Shown here: positions 1 to 12,029 of the stretch, piece after piece
Layout of the letters: each line of letters opens with the position of its first letter
Numbering within the stretch: position 1 is the stretch's first letter
Assembly (NCBI GenBank): GCA_946627565.1
Contig: CAMOVR010000001.1
Location: 33,242-97,241, forward strand
Origin: an uncultured Clostridia bacterium
Lineage (GTDB): Bacteria > Bacillota > Clostridia > Christensenellales > Aristaeellaceae
Direction of reading: 5' to 3'
Length of the DNA stretch: 64,000 bases
Translations under genes and position numbers: made by a program
The notes under the pieces: generated by a model
What the model saw: only the letters and a program-made list of their open reading frames with translations
What the model was told of the DNA's origin: nothing
The model's database searches: none

Positions 1-371
1 AAACGGGTCACAGGGAGGGTGATCAGTGCTTCACTGTTGCGCAGCGCCTGAACTTCCCGGTAATACATGGTTCCGGTGCTGACATCCTCACTTTTGTCGG
101 TTACCCGCATTTCATAGTCTTCCTTTACAAGAAGATAACCGTCCTGCGTCTTTTCAAATCCCATGGAAAGCAGCACATCTTCAGGATCACCGGCAACATA
201 CAGGCTGTCGGCAACATTCTGCACATCCATCACAGCCTCTGCAATGGCTTCAGCCTTTTCGGAAAGCTCATGGGATTTGGCGAATACTTCCATAAGGAAA
301 GTGGAGGCCAGCATGAAGAACATGATGACAATCATCAGTTCCACAAGCAGTGCATTGCTTCGACGCTTCAT
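1..371 (-). CDS. Pilus/pseudopilus-associated membrane protein (DUF4860-like operon member), C-terminus truncated by the window edge
   Basis: Minus-strand frame from ATG at 371 reads MKRRSNALLVELMIVIMFFMLASTFLMEVFAKSHELSEKAEAIAEAV... with one N-terminal TM helix; open through position 1; ATGA overlap with the upstream gene. Confidence 0.6.
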   Translation of the reverse strand, partial: MKRRSNALLVELMIVIMFFMLASTFLMEVFAKSHELSEKAEAIAEAVMDVQNVADSLYVAGDPEDVLLSMGFEKTQDGYLLVKEDYEMRVTDKSEDVSTGTMYYREVQALRNSEALITLPVTR

Positions 372-853
372 TCCGCCACCTCCCCGCCTGCACGCAGGGC
401 AATGTTGACATTGCGCCAGACGCCGCCGGTCATGATCCGGATGTTCAGCATGTGCGGCTCAAGTTCAGCCTGCAGGTCCTCTGCAGCACAGATTTCCTCT
501 CCGTTTTCCGGTTCGAAAGGAAGTTCTTCCGAAGCGAACCATTCCCGGAGCATGCCGTCATAGACATAAATCTTTGTTACATAGGCTTCATCGTCCCAGA
601 CGTTGCGCATGGTGATGACGGATGTGCCGTTCAGTTCTTCAATGAACAGCGTGTCAGTTTCATCATCTGCCCTGACCATGCTGCGCAGATAGGAGGATGT
701 GATGCGGCTCTGGTTGTGAAAGCCGCTGACTTCGGAAATGCTGCGGTACACTTTGGCACCCAGCAGCACCATCACAGTGCCAAAGACGGCAAAGATGCCC
801 AGCAGCAGAAAGACAAAGACGCCGGAAATTGTATGCTGTACCTGCTTTTTCAC
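368..853 (-). CDS. DUF4860-like membrane protein of a type IV pilus/T2SS-like operon
   Basis: 161-aa ORF with N-terminal TM helix; 4-bp overlaps with both neighbours; next to a GspF-family gene. Confidence 0.65.
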   Translation of the reverse strand: MKKQVQHTISGVFVFLLLGIFAVFGTVMVLLGAKVYRSISEVSGFHNQSRITSSYLRSMVRADDETDTLFIEELNGTSVITMRNVWDDEAYVTKIYVYDGMLREWFASEELPFEPENGEEICAAEDLQAELEPHMLNIRIMTGGVWRNVNIALRAGGEVAE

Positions 854-1155
854 TGCATCTTCGCCCCTCTCTCAGTCACCCAGATATCCGGAAGATGGTT
901 GGAAGCGAATGATTCATAGGTGACAAAATAACGATCTTCATCATAAGCCAGCTGGTAATGTTCCCGCAGGTATTCAAGGTCATCCGGGTACGCACCTTCA
1001 ACAGCATAGCAGGTGAGCACCGCGTCCTTAATGGCATTGCGAACCAGCTGAGATTCCTCGTTCTCCTGAGTCTGGTCAATACGCCCAAAGAGCTGAACAC
1101 AGAGCAGAAGTACGAGTGCAATGACAGCAAGCTTGATAATATCCCGTTTGCTCAT
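850..1155 (-). CDS. Pseudopilin-like small membrane protein
   Basis: Start chosen at MSKRDIIKLAV behind AAGGAG; TM helix followed by LVRNAIKDAVLTCYAVEGAYPDDLEYL, similar to GspG-type pseudopilins. Confidence 0.55.
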   Translation of the reverse strand: MSKRDIIKLAVIALVLLLCVQLFGRIDQTQENEESQLVRNAIKDAVLTCYAVEGAYPDDLEYLREHYQLAYDEDRYFVTYESFASNHLPDIWVTERGAKMQ

Positions 1156-1201
1156 TCCCGCGCTCCTTTCTTTTGTCACAAAGCTGTTTTACGGCGCAGT
1201 A

Positions 1202-2239
1202 TCACAGACTTGCAAGAATACCGGCCATGGGCATCATGACGGAGAGCAGAACAGCACCGATGACGATGGCAAGCAGAGCAACAAGAGAAGGCTCGATGAT
1301 GGAAACCAGCATGGTGATGTCGCTTTCCACGGAGTCCTCATAGATCTCGGAGAGATTGGCCAGAACCTGGTCCTCACGGCCGGTGGCGATACCCATGCGG
1401 ATCATGCGCGAATGAAGGTCAGTGAAGATATGGGTTTCAGAGATGGCGTCTGCAAATGCGCCGCCCTCATCCAGGGTCTTCTTGATTCCGCGGACGCTGT
1501 CGGCAGCCGCCTGATCATCCAGCACGCCGGCAGTCATTTCCAGTGCTTCTTCCATGGGGAAACCGCTGGAGAGCATCATGGAAAGCACGGAAGCCACACG
1601 GCTGGCAGTCAGTTCCTTGGAGAGCTTGCGGATGGCGGGAATCTTCTGGATAAGATCCAGCACCTTCTGCCTGTGCTTTGTACGGAGCAGAATGACGCCG
1701 GCCACTGCAACGGCCACCAGAAGAAGAACCAGGATCAGAACAATCCAGCCGACCACGGTGCCGATCTGCATCATCCGGGCGCCGGAGTCGGACATGCCGA
1801 CACCCATGGAATTCAGGACGCGGCGGAACACAGGGAGCACGCGCCAGAGCAGAATAAAGACAATCACCACAAGCATTGCGCCCAGCACGAGGGGGTAAGA
1901 GATGGCAGAGGAAACAGATGTGCGGATCCGGTCCTCGCGTTCATAGTACTTTTCCAGACCCCGCATAACCCGCTCGAGATGGCCGGAGCGTTCACCGATC
2001 CCAACCATTTCCACCAGGTACTTGGGCCATCTGTCATCCAGTTTCAGGGCATCGTACAGACTGCCTGTTTCATTGACACCCTTTGAAGCGCTCTGAAAGA
2101 GGTCAGCGCTGTCAGAAGCCTGGCTGGAACCGGCCAGCGTTTCCATGCCGTCATAGAGAGGCAGGCCAGCCTCAAGAATCAGGGCAACCTGTCCGCAGAA
2201 GTTACTGAGCTCCGCTGAGGTAAGTCCACGTTTAGCCAT
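1202..2239 (-). CDS. Type II secretion system F family protein (GspF/PilC)
   Basis: 345 aa; typical motifs GLPLYDGMETLA, ERSGHLERVMRGLEKYYE, SGFPMEEALEMTAGVLDD, ATGREDQVLANLSEIYEDSVE and three TM segments. Confidence 0.9.
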   Translation of the reverse strand: MAKRGLTSAELSNFCGQVALILEAGLPLYDGMETLAGSSQASDSADLFQSASKGVNETGSLYDALKLDDRWPKYLVEMVGIGERSGHLERVMRGLEKYYEREDRIRTSVSSAISYPLVLGAMLVVIVFILLWRVLPVFRRVLNSMGVGMSDSGARMMQIGTVVGWIVLILVLLLVAVAVAGVILLRTKHRQKVLDLIQKIPAIRKLSKELTASRVASVLSMMLSSGFPMEEALEMTAGVLDDQAAADSVRGIKKTLDEGGAFADAISETHIFTDLHSRMIRMGIATGREDQVLANLSEIYEDSVESDITMLVSIIEPSLVALLAIVIGAVLLSVMMPMAGILASL

Positions 2240-2288
2240 AGAATGCTATCCTCCTATTATACTTATCACGACACTGATCCAGACGGAG

Positions 2289-3104
2289 TCAGTAATAACG
2301 TTCCAGTGTGTATTCCTTGACCTTGCTGACGCCATTGACTGCCACGGTGGGATCAAAGAAGTAGGATTTTCCGTCGAATTCGGCTTCCACCCATGCGTGG
2401 TAGTTCTTGTCAGCATAGCCAATCATCAGTTTGGCAGGGATACCCTGGGTGCGCATCATGCAGATGCAGATGGCTGAGAGGTCCTGGCAGACGCCCATCT
2501 TCTTTGAAAAGCTGTCATCAATGTCAGGCAGCATGCCTGCCTTGATGTTGACTGCCTTCAGAAAGTCATAGACAAAGTTTTTGCTCATGTAATTGGTGAT
2601 TGCCTTGTAAGCGTCCTTCCTGGACTTTCCATCACAGAGCTTTGCTGCAGTTTTGACAGGGTCGCTGCTCTTGGTGTAGTTCACATACTGATTGGGGTAA
2701 TAAAAACAGATATCCGGTGAACTCAGATTGACATTGAGGGTAATCTTTCCGGCACTGGAATATTTCTTTCCGGAAACATTCTCATAGAGTGTGATGGTAT
2801 ATTTCCCATTCCCCAGCTGAAGCGGGAAAAGCTCATATGACCCATCATTCTTGATGTCATAGGAAAGGGTTGTGTCCCCTTTGGCAACACGCATCTTCAT
2901 TCTGTGCTTGCTTTTTGACTGCAGACTTGCGTAAAAATACCCTTCACTGATATTGGCCACATCCACCCGCAGGTTCCCGTCACGCTTAAGGCTCTTTCCG
3001 GGTTCTGCAGGCCATTTGGCATCAGCAGGAGCAGAAGTGACAGCCAGAAGTATTACAAGCAGGGTACTGATGAAGATGACCATGGCCAGATAATTACGTT
3101 TCAC
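2289..3104 (-). CDS. Secreted/membrane transglutaminase-like domain protein
   Basis: N-terminal signal/TM; catalytic-type motifs KKMGVCQDLSAICICMMRTQGIPAKLMIGY, YHAWVEAEFDGKSYFFDPT. Confidence 0.85.
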   Translation of the reverse strand: MKRNYLAMVIFISTLLVILLAVTSAPADAKWPAEPGKSLKRDGNLRVDVANISEGYFYASLQSKSKHRMKMRVAKGDTTLSYDIKNDGSYELFPLQLGNGKYTITLYENVSGKKYSSAGKITLNVNLSSPDICFYYPNQYVNYTKSSDPVKTAAKLCDGKSRKDAYKAITNYMSKNFVYDFLKAVNIKAGMLPDIDDSFSKKMGVCQDLSAICICMMRTQGIPAKLMIGYADKNYHAWVEAEFDGKSYFFDPTVAVNGVSKVKEYTLERYY

Positions 3105-3117
3105 TGGTCGTACCTCC

Positions 3118-3462
3118 TCATCCGATAATCATCATCAGGCTGTCCATCTGCTTTTCTGCTTCCTCAAGCAGTGGACCGTAATCTGTTTCGACCTGATTCT
3201 TCAGCAGGTCGGAGATCTCACCGATTGGTTTCAGCGCAGGCGTCAGAGCAAGGTTTGCCAGCGCACCCTTCAGGGTGTGGGCATGTATAAAACCTTCCTT
3301 GTAGTCTTTCCGGGCGATGGCATCCTTCAGTGCCGGCATGCGTTGAGCATCGTTTTTGATTTTGCCAACCATTCGCAGATAAAATGCTTCCTGGCCAACG
3401 CACCTTTTGATTCCATCATCCACGTCTGCGCCCCAGTCACGTAAGGCTTGGATCGTCAGCAT
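3118..3462 (-). CDS. Standalone HPt (histidine phosphotransfer) domain protein
   Basis: 114 aa; HPt motif FIHAHTLKGALANLAL. Confidence 0.85.
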   Translation of the reverse strand: MLTIQALRDWGADVDDGIKRCVGQEAFYLRMVGKIKNDAQRMPALKDAIARKDYKEGFIHAHTLKGALANLALTPALKPIGEISDLLKNQVETDYGPLLEEAEKQMDSLMMIIG

Positions 3463-3554
3463 GTATTCAGCTCCTCCCTGTAGTAAGCTTCAGTATGTTC
3501 GTCATGTCCATTGGATACATTATAATCTTGATATATCGTCTTGGCAAGAAAAAA

Positions 3555-4145
3555 TCAGGCGGTAAAAACTTTCTTTTCTTCATCCTCCTGCCGGGCAGGT
3601 GCCGGCAGCGGCGGAAGATCTGAGATGGACGACAGTCCAAAGTGTTTCAGAAACGTGTCCGTGGTTCCGTACAGAATCGGACGCCCCAGGGTTTCCTTGC
3701 GGCCAAGCTCGCAGATCATGCCCTTGGCGGTGAGAGACTGGACAGAGTAATCACAGCGCACACCGCGAATCTGTTCAATCTCTGCTTTCGTAACAGGCTG
3801 TCTGTAAGCAATGACAGCCAGTGTTTCCATGGCGGCCTGGGACAGTGTCTGCATCTGCACCGGCTGCAGAAGATGGACCACATCGGCACTGTACAGTGCC
3901 CGGGAAGTCAGCTGAACATGACTGCCGAAGACACGCAGGTCAAAACCCCGCTGCCCGAAGGAATACTCATCCTGCAGTTCCCGTATGGCCTGTTTGAGTG
4001 AACGGTTGTCCGTTCTCAGTGCCCGGGCCAGATCCGAGAATAGAACTGGCTCACCGGCCACAAAAAGCACTGCCTCGATCCGCCCTTTGAGGTTGCCGGC
4101 TTCAACAGCCTCCCCGGCTTCCGGTGGTGTCTGAGGTTCTTCCAT
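3555..4145 (-). CDS. scpB: Segregation and condensation protein B
   Basis: EAVLFVAGEPV, LAVIAYRQPVTKAEIEQIRGV, GRKETLGRPILYGTTDTFLKHFGL; next to scpA. Confidence 0.95.
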   Translation of the reverse strand: MEEPQTPPEAGEAVEAGNLKGRIEAVLFVAGEPVLFSDLARALRTDNRSLKQAIRELQDEYSFGQRGFDLRVFGSHVQLTSRALYSADVVHLLQPVQMQTLSQAAMETLAVIAYRQPVTKAEIEQIRGVRCDYSVQSLTAKGMICELGRKETLGRPILYGTTDTFLKHFGLSSISDLPPLPAPARQEDEEKKVFTA

Positions 4146-4897
4146 TACTCGTCCTCCTGTTCGGGGCGCCTGCCATGACGGAGAATGATTTCACCGTCAG
4201 GATATGTCTGTTCGGCATACATTTTTCCCAGACGCAGCAGTTCCAGAAGAGCCATAAAAAAAGTTACGACTTCTTCCTTGGTTGGTGCCTCACTGAAGGC
4301 TTCTTCAAAACGCATGCTCTGCTTTTCCTTAAGGGTCTTGAGCATCACCAGCATGCATTCCTCGACATTGTGTTCGTCCCGGTATATGTCCCGGGGCGCA
4401 TAGTGATTGACCTGGGGCTCCTCGGCAATCTCCGGTTTCCTGGCCAGTACCCGGGCAAGAGCTTCCATGAGCCCTTCCATGCTCAGACCGACCAGTTCGG
4501 TCTCCTGGGGCGGAAGCGGGAATTCATCCGGCAGACGGGTAAAGAGCCGGGAAGCCGCAGCTTCAAATTCTTTCATGGCACCGGCGGTTTCCCGGAAAGC
4601 TTTATACTCCTCAAGACGGCGGATCAGTGCTTCCTCCGGATCCTCTTCGCCCTCATCAAGCGGCGGCGGTTTGGGGAGCATGGCACGGCTCTTGATTTCC
4701 AGAAGCGTGGCAGCCATGACAAGGAATTCTGCAGCATCGTTCATATCCAGAAAACCGTTTTCGTGAATAGCGGCGATGTACTGCTCCGTGATATCGCTTA
4801 TGAAAATATCACGGATTTCAATCTTGGCCTTGGAAATCAGCTGAAGGAGAAGCTCCAGCGGGCCGTCGAAATTCCTGGTCTGAAAGTTCATGGCCAT
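4145..4897 (-). CDS. scpA: Segregation and condensation protein A
   Basis: FDGPLELLLQLISKAKIEIRDIFISDITEQY, EFLVMAATLLEIKSRAMLP; start set at MAMNFQ, overlapping the upstream stop. Confidence 0.95.
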   Translation of the reverse strand: MAMNFQTRNFDGPLELLLQLISKAKIEIRDIFISDITEQYIAAIHENGFLDMNDAAEFLVMAATLLEIKSRAMLPKPPPLDEGEEDPEEALIRRLEEYKAFRETAGAMKEFEAAASRLFTRLPDEFPLPPQETELVGLSMEGLMEALARVLARKPEIAEEPQVNHYAPRDIYRDEHNVEECMLVMLKTLKEKQSMRFEEAFSEAPTKEEVVTFFMALLELLRLGKMYAEQTYPDGEIILRHGRRPEQEDE

Positions 4898-5568
4898 CAG
4901 GGTAAGATGTTCCAGAACAGGTTCTGGAAAAATCCGGTCACGGCCGAGTTGGCACTGGAAAGGATGCCCGACAGGGCCCCGGTAAAGCACAGCACCATCA
5001 GCACGATCTGGGCAATCCGGAAGGTCTGGTAATCCAGCTGCAGCCGTCCGCGGAGCACAATGTCATTGAAAACATGGTATCCGTCCAGGGGCGGAATGGG
5101 CAGCAGGTTAAAGATGGCCAGGGAGATGTTGACGGACGCAAGGAGATAGAAGAAATCCACCAGAGCGCTCTGCACCGCTGACATGCTGTAACCTGCCTGA
5201 CGGATGATCAGAACATAGAGGAAGGTAGAGAGCAGGAACAGAATCAGGTTCATGGCAATGCCGGCCAGGGATACCAGGATATCATCCCGCCTCGGGTTCC
5301 TGTAGTTCCTTGGATTCACAGGGACCGGTTTGGCCCAGCCAAAGCCGAAGAGAACCATGAAAACGGTACCCATGGGATCCAGATGTTTACGCGGGTCCAG
5401 GGAAAGCCTCCCCATATACTTGGCGGTGGGATCACCGCATCTGAGCGCCACATAACCGTGGGCACATTCGTGCAGAATCAGGGATGGGAGAATGACCACC
5501 GCATAAAGCAGCAGATACTGGAGGAATCCGAGAGGATCCCGGAAAAGCAGTTGCAGTCTGCTCAGCAT
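4897..5568 (-). CDS. Site-2 protease family (M50) membrane metalloprotease
   Basis: HECAH zinc motif, NLLPIPPLDGYHVF, multiple TM segments. Confidence 0.92.
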   Translation of the reverse strand: MLSRLQLLFRDPLGFLQYLLLYAVVILPSLILHECAHGYVALRCGDPTAKYMGRLSLDPRKHLDPMGTVFMVLFGFGWAKPVPVNPRNYRNPRRDDILVSLAGIAMNLILFLLSTFLYVLIIRQAGYSMSAVQSALVDFFYLLASVNISLAIFNLLPIPPLDGYHVFNDIVLRGRLQLDYQTFRIAQIVLMVLCFTGALSGILSSANSAVTGFFQNLFWNILP

Positions 5569-6500
5569 AAGGTTACAGTCCTTTCAGATGAGGTTGCGGG
5601 AGCAAACAGGCCGGCGTACGTATCCAGGCAGTAGCGCTGTCCCATGGGCAGGGTGAGATTGCGGCGGATATGCCCGAAACTGAGGGAAGCGATGACAGGT
5701 CCGGAGACAAAACCGGCATAATGATTCAGGATCTCTAGAAGCCCAAAGCCGGAAGAGGGATATTCGTTGTCGCATCCTGAAAAACTCCCGAAGGCAAGAC
5801 CGGCAATACCATCCAGTTTGCCTGCCAGCAGAAGCTGGCACAGACACCGGTCCACACGGTAAACCATTTCATGGACTTCTTCGATCATGAGAATGCGGCC
5901 CCGGAAATCAAAGTCATAGGGCGTGCCCAGAGCAGCGTTCAGCAGGGTCAGGTTGCCGCCTGCGATTTCCCCCTCGCATCTTCCGGGGCGCAGCACGGTA
6001 AAAGGCTCCTCCTGGAAAGGACTGTCCGGGTGTCCTGCCAGGGCATGCAGCAGGGAATCAGCGGCGGAACTGTCCAGCCCTGTGCCCATGGGACCGTGAA
6101 AGGTACACAGGTCTGCATGACGGTGAAGGGCCAGGTGCAGGCTGGTGATATCGGAAAACCCGATGAAGGCTTTGGGGTGTGCCCGGATCTTCTCAAAATC
6201 CACCATGGGAAGCATCCGGTTAACGCCCCAGCCGCCCCTGAGGCAGACGATTCCGTCCACGTCATCTGAGGCAAAAGCTTCTGTCAGGGCCCGTGCCCTT
6301 TCCAGATCGTCCCCGGACAGATAGCCGTACTGTTTATAACAGGTCAGATCCATCTGTACACGGAATCCCAGTGCTTCAAAACGTGCCCGGCACGCTTCGG
6401 CGGCATCCCGTACACCTTCCGGCGTGTCCTCATGCAGACAGCCGGATACACCGATCATGCGAAGGGTGTCTCCCGGTCCGATGGGTCTGGGTCTGATCAT
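5562..6500 (-). CDS. LD-carboxypeptidase (S66 family, MccF-like)
   Basis: GCLHEDTPEGVRDAAEACRARFEALGF, DGIVCLRGGWGVNRMLPMVDF, GPMGTGLD, IAGGNLTLL; start at MIRPRPIG behind GGAGGGAG. Confidence 0.9.
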   Translation of the reverse strand: MIRPRPIGPGDTLRMIGVSGCLHEDTPEGVRDAAEACRARFEALGFRVQMDLTCYKQYGYLSGDDLERARALTEAFASDDVDGIVCLRGGWGVNRMLPMVDFEKIRAHPKAFIGFSDITSLHLALHRHADLCTFHGPMGTGLDSSAADSLLHALAGHPDSPFQEEPFTVLRPGRCEGEIAGGNLTLLNAALGTPYDFDFRGRILMIEEVHEMVYRVDRCLCQLLLAGKLDGIAGLAFGSFSGCDNEYPSSGFGLLEILNHYAGFVSGPVIASLSFGHIRRNLTLPMGQRYCLDTYAGLFAPATSSERTVTLC

Positions 6501-6523
6501 CTCTTCTCCCTCCGGAAATGCAT

Positions 6524-7675
6524 TCAGTCCCAAAGGACCATGTCATCCAGCAGTACGTCCAGATGGCCGACTTCCTGTCCGTCTCGCAGATAGCGCCGGA
6601 CGGGACGGTCAGAAAGGGCGGCAAGGATTTCATTGCGGTTTGTATCTGCCCAGTCAGCGAAGGTGCCGTAGGATATTTTCCCGCCAAGCAGCGTGGCCGT
6701 ATCCCCTGCAGTGGTGTCCGGAACGGCAGAAACATCCACCATCATCTGATCCATGCAGACAAGCCCCACGGTAGGACACAGGACGCCGCGTATTTCAACC
6801 ATTCCCCGTCCCCGGGACAGCCTGCGGGGATAGCCGTCCCCGTAGCCTGCGCACAGGGTGGCAATCCTTGTTTCCTTTTCAAGACGGTCCTCCCCGTATC
6901 CCACCGTGTCACCGGCAGGAACGGTACGTACCTGGGCAACCCTTGTTCTGAAAATCAGGGTCTCCTGACATGTCAGGTTCATATGTTCGGTTCTGGAAGG
7001 CCGTACCCCGTAGAGGAATGCCCCCACCCGGACCCTGTCCATATGCCAGGAGGGGTACCGCACAAGTCCAATGGAATCGCACAGGTGCATTTCATTGAAG
7101 TCCACACCGGCGTTTTTCAGATAACCGGCAGCCTGCTGAAGGCGTGTATGCTGGGCTTCATCCAGCTCTCCAGTAATCAGACTGAGATGGGAATAGACAC
7201 CGGATACCCGAAGATGCGGACAGGCTTTCAGGGTGACAGCAATCTGTCTTGCGGTCTCTTCATCCGGTGAAAAACCGAGACGGTGGAAACCGGTATCGAT
7301 TTTAAGATGAATCCAGAGGACCCTGGACATGGCTTTTCCGGCTTTCTCCAGGTTCTCCAGATCCGGGAAATCAGCAGCCGTCAGACGGAGTCTGCCTTCC
7401 GGGAACCCGCGCAGCAGCTGGTCCGCCTCCGTGGTTCCCATAACCAGGACGGTTCCGGGGATACCGGAGCGGAAGAATACTTCAGCCTCCCTGAAGCAGC
7501 TGACGGCGAAACTGCGGCAGCCCGCATCCGCCAGAAGACGGGCAACAGGGACAAGGCCGTGTCCATAGGCATTGGCTTTGAGAACACAGGTAACCTTTGC
7601 ATCCGTCAGTGCCAGAACCTGCCGGTAATTTGCTTCAAGGGCTGTCAGATCCACTTCAATCCAGGTGCGGTCCAT
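6524..7675 (-). CDS. alr: Alanine racemase
   Basis: VTCVLKANAYGHG (PLP lysine), WIHLKIDTGFHRLGF, LCAGYGDGYPR, VGLVCMDQMMVDVS. Confidence 0.95.
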   Translation of the reverse strand: MDRTWIEVDLTALEANYRQVLALTDAKVTCVLKANAYGHGLVPVARLLADAGCRSFAVSCFREAEVFFRSGIPGTVLVMGTTEADQLLRGFPEGRLRLTAADFPDLENLEKAGKAMSRVLWIHLKIDTGFHRLGFSPDEETARQIAVTLKACPHLRVSGVYSHLSLITGELDEAQHTRLQQAAGYLKNAGVDFNEMHLCDSIGLVRYPSWHMDRVRVGAFLYGVRPSRTEHMNLTCQETLIFRTRVAQVRTVPAGDTVGYGEDRLEKETRIATLCAGYGDGYPRRLSRGRGMVEIRGVLCPTVGLVCMDQMMVDVSAVPDTTAGDTATLLGGKISYGTFADWADTNRNEILAALSDRPVRRYLRDGQEVGHLDVLLDDMVLWD

Positions 7676-7677
7676 GG

Positions 7678-9645
<1,968 letters not shown>

Positions 9646-11919
9646 TCAATCCTCCAGTTTTGCAATGGGAGCCAGGGAAAGGGAAAACTCCCGCATGCCG
9701 TAGGCTGTAAATTCAATGCGGATACGGGCATCCGGGCCGGATCCCACCACTTCCTTGACTTCGCCGACACCGAACTTTCTGTGCTGGACATGCTCGCCGG
9801 GATGGTATTCCACGCCGGCAGCAGGCTTCTGCGTGTTGGCTGCGCTGGGTACAAAGCCCTTCTGGACACCCGGGATATCCAGAGGATTCCGGATCTTGCC
9901 CACGCCCAGGGGATCACCGGGCTGCTTGACGGTGCGGGGCTGCGGCTTCATGGGTGTGCGGGTCTGGGAAGGCGTGGCTTTTCCAAAGTGCTTGGCCCTC
10001 TGTACAGCCAGCGCATCTTCCACCAGGCGCCTGGGAATCTCATCCAGGAAACGGGAGGGCGGATTGAAGTTCGCCTGCGTATAGGACGCACGGGATTCCG
10101 CCCTGCACAGGAAGAGACGCTTCATGGCGCGGGTAATGCCCACATAGCAGAGCCTGCGTTCTTCCTCAAGACGCTCCGGGTCTTCCAGACTGCGGTAACT
10201 GGGGAAGACGTTCTCTTCCATGCCGGAGATGAACACGTTGGGGAATTCCAGGCCTTTGGAGGAATGGAGGGTCATCAGCATGACATAGTCCGGATGATCT
10301 TCCATATGGTCAATATCCGTTACCAGTGCCACATTCTCCAGATAGCTCTGCAGAGTGGCGTTTTCGTTTTCCTCCACAAAGCGCTTGACACCGGCTATCA
10401 TTTCATCGATGTTATCCACCCTGGCCTGCCCTTCATCCGACTTATCCTTTTCATAGGGCTCCTTCAGGCCGACTTTGCGGATCATGGTAACCACAAAGAC
10501 ATCCAGGGGTTCCGTTTCCTTGAGGACCAGAAGTTCATTCATCAGGGATGCGAACTCAGCCACGCATTTGCGGGGCCTGGAGGCAAGACTGGCGGGAATG
10601 TCTGTCAGGGTTGCAAACAGCGGGATATTCTTTTCCGCGGCATACTCATCAAGAATCTGTACGGTGCTGTCCCCGATGGAGCGCCGGGGCACATTGATGA
10701 TCCGGCGGAGGGACAGATCGTCGGAGGGGTTGGCCAGAACCCGGAGATAGGCCGTAATGTCCCGGATTTCCTTGCGCTCATAGAACTTTGTGCCGCCAAA
10801 AACCTTGTAGGGAATACCGGCCCGCATGAGCATTTCTTCCAGTGCGCGGGACTGGGAATTGGAACGGTACAGGATGGCAAAGGAACCGTACGGTTCTCCG
10901 TCCTTGTGGTACTGACGGATCTGGTCAGCGATCCATGCAGCCTCTTCCTTCTCGTCACAGGCGCAGTAGACGTGGATCTTTTCCCCGTCCTTTGCCTCTG
11001 TCCACAGTTTCTTCTCTTTCCGGCCTTCGTTATGGGCAATGACCTGGTTGGCCGCATCAAGAATGTTGGAGGTGGAACGGTAGTTCTGTTCCAGACGGAT
11101 AACCGTGGTGCCGGGATAATCCTTCTCAAAGTTCAGAATATTGGAGATGTCTGCGCCGCGCCAGCCGTAGATGGACTGATCGTCGTCACCCACCACGCAG
11201 ATGTTCTGGTTGTTCAGCGTCAGAAGATGTACCAGCTCGTACTGGGCCTTATTGGTATCCTGGTACTCATCCACCAGAACATACTGGAAACGTTTCCTGT
11301 AGGCTTCCAGTACGGGTTCATGTTCGACAAACAGCTCCAGGGTTTTGAGAAGGAGGTCATCAAAATCCAGTGCATTGAGGCTCTTCAGTCTCTTTTCATA
11401 TTCCACAAACACATCGTGGTACTGCTGGGAGCGGAAGTCTTTCTCCGTTTCCTTAAACCATTCATCAGGTCCCAGCAGGCGGTTTTTGGCGTCTGAAATG
11501 ACTGAACGGACTGATTTGATGGGCATGCTCTTGTCGTCGATATTCAGACGCTTGAGGATTTCCTTGATGACGGCATTCTGGTCATCATCGTCAAAGATGG
11601 TAAATGATCTGCTGTAGCCGATTTTATCGATGTCACGACGGAGAATCCTGGCACAGGATGCGTGAAAGGTGGAGATCCATGCTTCATCTGCCTGATCGCC
11701 GATCAGGGCGGTGATGCGTTCCTTCATCTCTTTGGCAGCCTTGTTTGTAAAGGTCAGGGCCAGGATATTCCTGGGGTTCACGCCATGGTCAATCAGATTG
11801 GCAACACGGTATGTCAGCGTCCGGGTCTTGCCTGAACCGGCACCTGCAAGAATAAGAACGGGTCCTTCCAGTGTCTCAGCGGCTTTACGCTGCTCAGGAT
11901 TCAGCATTGTAAGATTCAT
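9646..11919 (-). CDS. pcrA: UvrD/PcrA-family ATP-dependent DNA helicase
   Basis: LNPEQRKAAETLEGPVLILAGAGSGKTRTLTYRVANLI, VDEYQDTNKAQYEL, GDDDQSIYGWRGAD, LMTLHSSKGLEFPNVF; start ambiguous (ORF extends to 11967). Confidence 0.94.
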   Translation of the reverse strand: MNLTMLNPEQRKAAETLEGPVLILAGAGSGKTRTLTYRVANLIDHGVNPRNILALTFTNKAAKEMKERITALIGDQADEAWISTFHASCARILRRDIDKIGYSRSFTIFDDDDQNAVIKEILKRLNIDDKSMPIKSVRSVISDAKNRLLGPDEWFKETEKDFRSQQYHDVFVEYEKRLKSLNALDFDDLLLKTLELFVEHEPVLEAYRKRFQYVLVDEYQDTNKAQYELVHLLTLNNQNICVVGDDDQSIYGWRGADISNILNFEKDYPGTTVIRLEQNYRSTSNILDAANQVIAHNEGRKEKKLWTEAKDGEKIHVYCACDEKEEAAWIADQIRQYHKDGEPYGSFAILYRSNSQSRALEEMLMRAGIPYKVFGGTKFYERKEIRDITAYLRVLANPSDDLSLRRIINVPRRSIGDSTVQILDEYAAEKNIPLFATLTDIPASLASRPRKCVAEFASLMNELLVLKETEPLDVFVVTMIRKVGLKEPYEKDKSDEGQARVDNIDEMIAGVKRFVEENENATLQSYLENVALVTDIDHMEDHPDYVMLMTLHSSKGLEFPNVFISGMEENVFPSYRSLEDPERLEEERRLCYVGITRAMKRLFLCRAESRASYTQANFNPPSRFLDEIPRRLVEDALAVQRAKHFGKATPSQTRTPMKPQPRTVKQPGDPLGVGKIRNPLDIPGVQKGFVPSAANTQKPAAGVEYHPGEHVQHRKFGVGEVKEVVGSGPDARIRIEFTAYGMREFSLSLAPIAKLED

Positions 11920-12029
11920 CGTATATTTCTCGAGCGCGGAAATCCCCCGCTCTCCTCCTTTCGCCACGAAAACAGATCCATGAATGCGTTACCCTGCGGA
12001 TCTGTATAAAGAAGTGCTGTCAAGATGCG

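Noticed and set aside
163-563. Short overlapping plus-strand ORFs at the left edge
   Set aside because: Antisense to the coupled pilus-operon genes; no motifs.
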